Of a stretch of DNA of 64,000 nucleotides, positions 55,851 through 64,000 are shown in pieces. How positions within the stretch are numbered: position 1 is the stretch's first letter; each line of letters starts with the position of its first letter. A program made the position numbers and the translations under genes. This DNA is from Lycium barbarum. Its lineage: Eukaryota; Streptophyta; Magnoliopsida; Solanales; Solanaceae. The notes under the pieces are model-generated. The model searched no databases. It was not told the origin of the DNA and saw nothing but the letters and a program-made list of their open reading frames with translations. Location: positions 2,270,965 through 2,334,964 of the forward strand of contig NC_083344.1 of assembly GCF_019175385.1 (NCBI RefSeq). Reading direction: 5' to 3'.

Positions 55851-56135
55851 ACACCACATTTAGCCAAGTGGTTGGCTAATAATAAGTCACTTGGCAATTT
55901 AGGACAAGAAATTAGTTATTCATAAAAAAAAAATAACCAAGTGGCAAGATACTACACAACCACTTAGCAAATTTTAGGAATTTTCATAAAAAGGAAAAAA
56001 AAATTCCAAAGCATTTAAATACGCAAAAAAAAATCGTATGATCTCTATATTATGTAAACACTAGTTTCAACATGTCAGCTTGATGTCAATCAATCTCCAG
56101 CTGAGGGTATATTCGACTTTGCTCCATTAACTTAT

Positions 56136-56402
56136 AGGCATAATACATAAACAGAATCTTAAACTTAATTTCAGCTGACAAATATGCCTTCCAACTTTAA
56201 ATGTGTACAAATAGGCATTTCAACTTGTCTAGAGTTGGACATGTGAACATAAATGCCAATGTAGCACATAAATTTTGAAGAGCCACATCATTGCCACGTC
56301 AATATCATATATGTATTTGTGTTTATGTATTCTAACTTTAAACAAATTGACATGTTTACTTATACTTACCGTCAAGTTTAAGGGTCGCTATGTATCATGC
56401 CT
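56136..56402. mobile_element. MITE with 8-bp target duplication (AGGCATRATACATA ends)
   Basis: Ends AGGCATAATACATA and TATGTATCATGCCT are inverted with one mismatch. Flanking direct repeats TAACTTAT lie at 56128-56135 and 56403-56410. The 8-bp size fits hAT. Confidence 0.78.
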
Positions 56403-56654
56403 TAACTTATACGGGCCTTTTATCCTACCCCTAAATAGACACGTAGCACCCGTTTTCAAGCTTGATTTCATTCCGACCCTAATATCTTCTTCATCGCTAC
56501 CTCTTTCTCTGCTGATTTTGTATATCTCTATTTGAATTCTCAATAATATATAAATCGGGAGGAATTGCAGACGGAAATTGTTCAGGTTATTTTCTTCAAT
56601 TTGATTTCTTATTATTTTTCTATTTGGACGGGATTTCCCTGCTAAAAATTACCT

Positions 56655-57920
56655 TACGAATTATTGAAGATTTTTGCTAATGTCTAGGGATGAAAAAGAG
56701 GTTAAGAGACGCGGGAGAAGATTATCTACTTGTGCCTTTGATATTCTCACGGTGAATTGGAGAATATCAGGTAGTTGATAGACAGCTGCCACGTAATTTC
56801 TTTTTTAATTCATTGTTTTTTCTCTTTTTAGCTTTAATATCTTTTGTGATTTCTGTGTTTGATATAGATTTTAACTTTTTAATCCATTCCAATTATAACA
56901 GCTGTCGATTCAGAATTTGAAATTATCAAGTTTCATGTGATTTGAATGTTGGATAATTTTGATATTACGCTCAGAAAATGCAGAAAATTCATAGTCGTTT
57001 AATTTTCCTTTAAGTACTCATTAAATCTTTGATGTTCAACACCTGCGAGTTAACGCCCCAGGCTATAAGCTGGCTTTAAGGTTTGTCAGCCCACTTCCCT
57101 TGAGTAACTATCTTGCCCTCAACATTTATATGAATGGATGCAGGTAGCAATTCTTATTAACGCACCGACAACAATAACGACTACGTTCTAATCTCAAACT
57201 GGTTGTGCCTTATTAACAAAACCAAAATTTGAAAATGTTACACCGAAGGTAGGAGACAAAAGCCACTCTGTTGTTGTACCTGTTATTTGGAAGGTAGGTT
57301 ATTACTCTTAAGTGTAATATTTATGAAGATTTGTTTGTGGATTATTGGTTAAGAAAATTTATTGATATCTCTGAAAGGAAATAATATAAAGTTGAGTCAA
57401 ATTGGGCGGTTGGGTTGTGACTCATCATTTAGCCCGTCTTGATCTAACTTTTTCCAAGCAAGCTTCGGGCAGAGTTGGGCTTTGGTCATGTTCATACTTG
57501 AGTTATAATTGAGAGGAAAGTTATACTTTGCTTTAGCACCTGATGTCAAGTAACAGGAAGCAACTCCTCATATGTATGTACTGGCATATGTAAAGCTGCA
57601 ACACAATTTCTTTGCCATGACGACTTTTTTTAGGTTTTCCATGTCTATCGTAAATGTAATTAATGTTCTGGAGAAACTAAAAGTATGTCATTCAGGTGCT
57701 GTTTCCATAGGTTTTCGACAAACATGCTTTGTTCTGAAGAGTTACTTGATGCATGGTAGCAAATACGATAGTTCCTTAAGAAGTAAGGAGGATACCCATG
57801 CTGAATTAAATGCATTTTTTCAGAGCTGTGGGTGAGACGTGCTAGATGAAATAATAGATGCTAACTTCTTCGTCTTTGTGGTGAGAACCGAATTTGTTAT
57901 CCATTTTTTATGTCAATTGA
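56655..57920 (+). repeat. Duplicated segment, copy 1 (partner 61188-62605)
   Basis: Contains TTTTTGCTAATGTCTAGGGA..., the TTAACGCCCCAGGCTATAAG part and an 87-codon frame (57572-57835) ending LNAFFQSCG. The copy at 61188-62605 has the same order but with 34-bp and about 170-bp insertions. In the second copy that frame is interrupted, so coding is not supported. Confidence 0.85.
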
Positions 57921-60900
57921 ATTTGAATTTTAAGTATCAGATATTTTTTCTTCAATTTGTAGCTTGACATCAACTGCCATAAAATCGTAAAAACTTTAGC
58001 CTTTAGCTCACTAGCATCATGATATGTTGAAGCTTACTTTAGATCATACTGTCGTTTAGAGGGTAAGCAAACAGGCCAGCACAAAGAACAAACTGGAGGG
58101 CACTCTGCGAATATTGAATTTGTACTTTATATCCTTTCATGTTATCTGGATCTATTGGTGTTCTGAAAGTACACCAAATCCTCTTTATAATATTTTTCTT
58201 TCAAATATGAAAATAAAAAAGAATAAATCTATTTTTGGCACTCTTCTAAATTTCAATTTCTTTTAATTGACTGGTGGTTACCTGCTTTTTATTGAAGATG
58301 GCCTATTCTGCCTCTTCAATAGAGTTGTATTTGAACTTGGAAAGGGGTTCAATCTGCCAAGAGAAGCAAATCCATAGGCAAATCTTCCATGCAAGAAAGT
58401 GATGATGACTTGAATGCGAAATTATCCAGCAATAAAGTTCAGAAAGTGATTAAGAAGGAAAAGGAAACATGAGTTCTTCACTTATAGGATACTGTAGTAA
58501 CTAAATGCACACTTTTATTTCAGTCAGGATTTTTTATTCGTTAAACATTTGTTTTACAATGTTTATTAGCTCTTTTAGTTATGTACAAGTTTTACATTAT
58601 GGTTCTTCCTGTTTGGTATTGTGATGTGACAGGTTTTGAGAAAGTACAACCTTTGAATTTTCTTCAGCCAAATGAATGATTGATTACACTTTTAGGTCAA
58701 ATGAACCAAGGATTTTGTGTACTTTATTGTATTTCCTATTTCAGATGATTATGAAAATAATTATCACTTCTGAAATAGTCTTCTTCAGCTTTTGTACTGG
58801 AAAGATTGTTGTAGGAATGTCGTCACAAATGTCTTACGTTCAAGTATCATTTTACACCAGAAAGATTGTTTCCTTGAGATATGGAGCAGTATTATCTTTT
58901 TCAATTTTTTCCTCCGAATCAGTGTCTATTCATAGATGTTGATTCCACTTATTTGTATGAAAGTTTGTTTCATTAAAGAACAACGATGCATCCTATATAG
59001 CATTCAGGGATATTTACTGCTTCCTTTTTTTAGCAGAATCTTGCTGCTACGAAAACAAGAACGAGTTTCTCCATATCAATGAGCTTCAGATAACGAAATA
59101 TTGATTGTACTAATATCTGTCCAATACAAAAGGAATGACCATTATTAACATCCTGTCCTCTCTGGCTATAGTTGAAACACCAAATGTGATAGTGTTTTGA
59201 ACTTATCCTATGGAATATCAAATTATAGCGTCAATACTAACATTCAATTGATGAAATTGAATGCGTTCTTCAAGGCTAATGCGTAGCTCACTCGAATTAG
59301 CTGTTGACTTTTAATTTCTTCATTCATCTGAGAATGGTAAAGCCCATAAACTTGCTTTACCAAGCCTGAAGCTTTAACTAAATATTATATTATTTATGCT
59401 ATCTTGATTTTCTCTTTCTTTGAAACATACAATGTGTGGATTATGTACGTAAATATTATGAAGACAAAAGAATTCCAAAATATATAACAAGCCAATGAAT
59501 ATAATAAAACCGGATTTTTATCATGCTTCTTTGTGACTACCGTATTATTCAAGTAATATTTTCTTGCTATTTTTTATTTTTATAATTATCCGCGCAATAT
59601 GTGGGTACGAATATTAGTTGGAGAAATACCAGGGAATTTTTCAGTTTCCTTCATCGACAGGAAACTTTGCTGTTAATTCCTTCACTGCATCTCTCTCGGC
59701 TGAATTTTGAAGTTGAACTTCAAAATTCAATTACTTCCATACATGTCTCCGTTGTCCTTTCTCGCTGATTGCCACCGATCAGGTGTCTTTTTGCTTTCTA
59801 TTCTTTTTATGTGTATAGAAAATTAGTATGATTCTGTGTGAGAAAAAAATCCTTAGGATAGTACTTAAATTGATGGTAATTGATTTTAGTTTTTTCACAA
59901 CATATTTCGTTTCGAATTTGATTACTGACCTGGTTCTGCTTAGTATAGGTTGAAACTATAGAATTCTATTACATTTATTTTTATTCTCAACTTCCATCAG
60001 TTTGTGTTTACAACTGGTCCCACATTCCAAAACTATTATGATATGGTCAGTTTTCTTTGTATTCTTCTTTTTTCACACTAATACTTTGGTTCCTTTTGTG
60101 TTTTGCTACAACTAATTGCAAGCGATAGCAATAGTAAATATTTGATTGATTCATTTTCAGCACCATGGTAGGACGAATTTTGGTAGAACTTCTGGTGTCC
60201 GTATATTACAACCATATACTATTATAATACACCACTTGATGAATTTGGTAAGGTGATTTCCACTTGGAGGTTAATGTCTTGAATTATGTTGTCTGGGGTC
60301 CTATAACTTTGTCCTCAATTTGCATGTGCTTTTTAAAAGGCTGCTCGCACCATCTTAAGATATGCCAGTCTTGTGCTCAAAGTTTGCTTGACAGTAGTTT
60401 TGTGCTGGCTTGGTTTTAGAGTAATATGTTGAAGAGTTGAATTAATTGGATGTTTTATTTCTCTGTAGTGAAGCCCTGTACTGAAGTATTCAATGGATGT
60501 TACGAAGATCGTTTTAAGTGTGAATTTTTTTTTAATAGGTTTGACGTGTACATTTGCAGCCATCGAGGCTCTTAAATGTCAAAAATATGTCCAAAGGTGT
60601 TACTTAATGCAGTGTTGTGTATGCCATAAACAGTAACTATAAAAACAAATGGCTCAGGAGACCTTGCAAGTTTTCTATTTTCTCTTTTCAAAGTGGTATT
60701 ATGCAAGTTTTATATTTTCTGGCAAACAGAAGTTTTTGTATCTGTATATACATCTTTGTTCTGATTAAGCTTTTGTCTTCTCAATAGGAAAAACCAGCCT
60801 GCCGAATGGATTGACTAATGCGTCTCAAATTACTTCCTTTGGCAGACAAGAGGAAGAAAATAGTCTATGTGGAGTATTTTAGCAAGAGGCTGAACTCAAG

Positions 60901-61009
60901 CAGTTAGTATATTATGTGTAATATTTTGATTTTTTAGTCTATTTCGTATCCGTTTCTATCCAGTTCTTAAAGGAATTTCGAATGGTTTGTTTTCAGGAAA
61001 GAAAGCCAG
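57921..61009. other. intergenic or decayed gene region
   Basis: No intact gene. An open stretch of about 38 codons ending at TGA 58470-58472 (SSMQESDDDLNAKLSSNKVQ and a Lys-rich end) looks like a terminal exon of an unknown protein. A 14-bp-arm palindrome lies at 59701-59729. Confidence 0.4.
59701..59729. repeat. 29-base perfect palindrome
   Basis: TGAATTTTGAAGTT-G-AACTTCAAAATTCA: 14-base arms around one base. Confidence 0.9.
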
Positions 61010-61160
61010 ATGAAATGGAGAAACTGGTAACTCAGTAACTGCTTCTCAATAGAAATGAAGGAAAATTATTTTACATTTCTTGCCATGAATTTTCTGGACT
61101 TCAAAATTGGTGTAAACAAAGGTAACCTTTAGGTTTTTCTATTTCAATTTTGATGGATTA
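61010..61160 (+). repeat. Duplicated 150-bp block (partner 62610-62758)
   Basis: Contains AATGGAGAAACTGGTAAC and TTGCCATGAATTTTCTGGAC. The same block recurs after the second segmental copy, showing a tandem unit of about 1.6 kb. Confidence 0.88.
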
Positions 61161-61187
61161 TTGCAGATGGAAATTGTGCAGAGGAAT

Positions 61188-62605
61188 TATTGAAGATTTT
61201 TGCTTATGTCTAGGGATGGAAAAGAGGTTAAGAGACGCAGGAGAAGATTATCTACTTGTGCCTTTGATATTGTCACGGTGAATTGGAGAATGTCAGGTAG
61301 TTGATAGACAGCTGTCAGGTAATTTCTTTTTAATTCATTGTTTTTCTCTTTTTAGCTTTAATATCTTTTGTGATTTCTGTGTTTGATATAGATTTTAACT
61401 TTTTAATCCATTCCAATTATAACAGTTGTCGAATCTGAATTTGAAATTATCAAGTTTCATGTGATTTGAATGTTGAATAATTTTGATATTACGCTCAGAA
61501 AATGCAGAAAATTCATAGTCGCCTCGATTAACCAGATCCCATGGGATAGCAGTCGTTTAATTTTCCTTTAAGTACTCATAAATCTTTGATGTTCAACACC
61601 TGGGAGTTAACGCCCCAGGCTATAAGCTGGCTTTAAGGTTTGTCAGCCCACTTCCCCTGAGAAACCATCTTGCCCTCAACATTTATATGAGTGGATGCAG
61701 CTAGCAATTCTTATTAACGCACCAACAACAATAACAGCTACGTTCAAACTGGTCGTTCCTTATTAGCAAACCAAAATTTTGAAAATGTTACACCGAAGAT
61801 AGGAGACAAAAGCCACTCTGTTATTGTACCTGTTATCTGGAAGGTAGGATATTACTCTTCAGTGTAATATTTATGAAGATTTGTTTGTGGATTATTGGTT
61901 AAGAAAATTTATTGATATCTTTAAAAGGAATATTATAAAGTTGAGTCAAATTGGGCGGTTGGGTTGTGACTCATCATTTAGCCCATCTTGATCTAATCCA
62001 TCTTTGTTCAAGCAAGCTTCGGGCAGAGTTGGCATTGGTCATGTTCATACCTGAGTTATAATCGAGAGGGTTATGCTTTGCTTTAGCACCTGATGTCACG
62101 TAACAGGAAGCAACTCTTCATATGTATGTACTGGCATATATAAAGATGCAACGCAATTTGACTTGCATGTCTATCGTAAAGGTAATTAATGTTCTGGAGA
62201 AACTAAAAGTATGTCATTCAGGTGCTGTTTCCATAGTTTTTCGACAAAATTCACAAAATTAAGAATTAGTGAGGGAGTTGAAGGAAAAGAAGTATACAAA
62301 GAGTACAGATAAATTTAAGATGATTCACATCTACAAAAAACCAGCCTTCGCGTTCAACTAACGGTGCTTACGTTGAGCTTTAGAGATTGTCTCTGTTTGC
62401 TATAGAAACATGCTTTGTTCTGAAGAGTTACTTGATGCATGGTACCAAATACGATAGTTCCTTAAGAAGTAAGGAGGATACCCATGCTGAATTAAATGCA
62501 GTTTTTCACAGCTGTGGGTGAGACGTGCTAGATGAAATAATAGATGCTAACTTCTTTGTCTCTGTGGTGAGAACCGAATTTGTTATCCATTTTTTATGTC
62601 AATTG
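61188..62605 (+). repeat. Duplicated segment, copy 2 (partner 56655-57920)
   Basis: Same order as copy 1. It contains a 34-bp insertion near 61518-61551 bounded by AGTCG repeats and an insertion of about 170 bp near 62245-62405 that splits the frame seen in copy 1. Confidence 0.85.
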
Positions 62606-62609
62606 AATT

Positions 62610-62758
62610 TGAAATGGAGAAACTGGTAACGCAGTAGCTTCTTCTCAATAGAAATGAAGGAAAATTATTTTACATTTCTTGCCATGAATTTTCTGGACTT
62701 CAAAATTGGTGTAAACAAAGGTAACCTTTAGGTTTTTCTATTTCAATTTGATGGATTA
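62610..62758 (+). repeat. Duplicated 150-bp block, copy 2
   Basis: Matches 61010-61160 with few differences. Confidence 0.88.
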
Positions 62759-62963
62759 TGCTAATCATATAGACTTTTTCAGTCTATACTCATTGAAGTA
62801 GTGAATGTGTCAGATTGAAGTAGTGAATGTATCAGTTGTCCAGTCGAGAATCAAGAGATGTTTTCTAAGTGACGATGTCAACGACATGAGAAAATAAGAG
62901 AATGTGATGAGCTCCAATTGTGCTCCAGGTGAGTTAATTATGTTCTAATGTATTTCTGGACAG

Positions 62964-63026
62964 ACTGACAAGGCTTCAATGCTTGATGAAGCCATTGTTT
63001 ACCTCAAGCAGCTTCAGCAAGTTCAA
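62964..63026 (+). pseudogene. Orphan bHLH exon (PIF/SPATULA type)
   Basis: Directly after an acceptor-like TTTCTGGACAG, the frame reads TDKASMLDEAIVYLKQLQQV, which is the loop/helix-2 exon of PIF-like bHLH transcription factors (family form TDKASMLDEAIEYLKQLQLQVQ). This exon is usually 66 bp long; here it has 63 bp because one codon between the two glutamines near the end is missing. It is followed by GTCTGC rather than a good donor, and the frame runs into a stop at 63045. No other bHLH exon (basic region, helix 1) was recognised within the window, so it is probably a captured or relic exon. A real gene continuing past the window edge is less likely. Confidence 0.8.
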
Positions 63027-63047
63027 GTCTGCTGCTTTTGTTTGTAA

Positions 63048-64000
63048 TTTGCTGCCTGTGATTTATGATTCATGGGTTTGGTTCTAGCTTTCTCTGGATG
63101 TATTTTAAGTGCATTTGGCAAGATGGGAGTTATTTTCTATGGAAATTATTTTATGTGAAAAAAATGTATATTAAAGATTAATACTAATAATTAGCAAATT
63201 GGATTGCGTCTTAATGAGATTCCTGATTATAAATGATTGACAATAATGTCCAAGAATGCTGATAGACCCAAGTTTTGTGAGATTCAAAATTAAGATAGTT
63301 GCAAAGAAAAATGAGGCACAACACCATAATGACTTCTTTATGGAAACATTTTGGTGGAAAATAACCTCTGTCGTACCATCAAACTTTATTCTTTCAATTA
63401 GAAAGAGTGGCTTTTGGCTCAAAGAGGCCTAGACAGGTGTGTTTTGGTGCGAATCCATCTAAATTCGAAGTATATCTTGAGGAGCTAAATCCTCTCTGCC
63501 TTTGTCTTAGCTGGTGCTTTTCCTGGTTGAATAGATTTTATGAACAAAATCCCGCATTTTCAAGAGGACCATTATTGTTTGTTTGATGACAGCTGAACAG
63601 ATTAATGACCATCTGTTTCCTGTTTCTGGCATCTGGTACTGAATATTGAACACTTTCATTTTACTGTTTTAGTTTGGGATTCAACTTTCTCCACCAATGG
63701 CACTGTGTTTCACGAAAGGACCATTTTAGCAGAATCAAGACCTGATCAAATACCTATATTCTCCTTTCATGTTCATCTGAACAATTTTGGCTTTCTTTTT
63801 CTGCAATATTGAATAGGAACTAATGCTATATGTTATTTAGAATCGTTCAGTTGGCAGATGACTGTTCTTTCTCCTTAATTGGATGATCAGTTGTAGCAAC
63901 CAGCGCGTGGAGTGACATTGGCATCATGAGTAACGCATTGGCTTGAATATGTTTGTGGATAATTTTGAATGAAATAACGAGTGTCCTGTTCTGTGATTAG
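63048..64000. other. no gene seen to window end
   Basis: AT-rich sequence, partly intron-like. No exon recognised. Confidence 0.45.

Noticed and set aside
62910..62963. Mini-intron between CCAG/GTGAGT at 62931 and the bHLH exon acceptor
   Set aside because: It would be only about 32 bases, below the size plants splice.

Overview
This window is plant nuclear DNA, most likely from the nightshade family (Solanaceae). It is AT-rich, contains one intact intronless CC-NB-ARC-LRR immune receptor, and carries repeats typical of plant genomes: an Au-type SINE, Stowaway-like and hAT-like MITEs, an env-class (Athila-like) Ty3/gypsy element and Tekay-like chromovirus sequence. The family assignment is inference from the look of these repeats; no database was searched.

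Layout. (1) 1-16.5 kb is a decaying disease-resistance locus. A complete CNL gene (235-2811) is followed by an LRR-only pseudogene copy (6772-7561), a still more degraded LRR relic (9886-10175) and leader/promoter relics near 13.4, 13.5 and 16.2 kb. MITEs, a Copia fragment and a hairpin-containing minisatellite lie between them. (2) 16.5-42.25 kb is a nest of insertions. An Au SINE with about 16-bp target duplications was split by a 25.5-kb LTR retrotransposon (16710-42197, duplication ATAGC). The gag of that element was split by an 11.3-kb chromovirus-type element (19022-30363, duplication GACAA). The 5' LTR of that second element contains a SINE-like tRNA-derived segment and a minus-strand solo LTR. 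(3) 42.5-49.6 kb holds a duplicate of the 12.9-13.7 kb block, a Mutator-like element with internal tandem repeats, and a 1.17-kb foldback element. (4) 49.6-64 kb is low-coding DNA with a 1.2-1.5 kb duplication, several MITEs, simple repeats and an orphan exon of a PIF/SPATULA-type bHLH factor.

The only gene that looks functional is the CNL. The outer retrotransposon is the most interesting object. Its LTR carries an array of the CpG-containing palindrome GTTACGGWCCGTAAC just upstream of a TATA box. Two more such arrays lie inside the element between pol and a third ORF, and one of them is clearly an inverted copy of the LTR array. The first internal array is followed by a TATA-like box and a leader-like pyrimidine-rich stretch, which suggests an internal promoter for the third ORF. 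Two unrelated LTRs in the same nest also have CpG-rich repeats in the same place upstream of their TATA-like boxes. All identities here come from reading by eye, and all functional statements about transposon promoters are inference.
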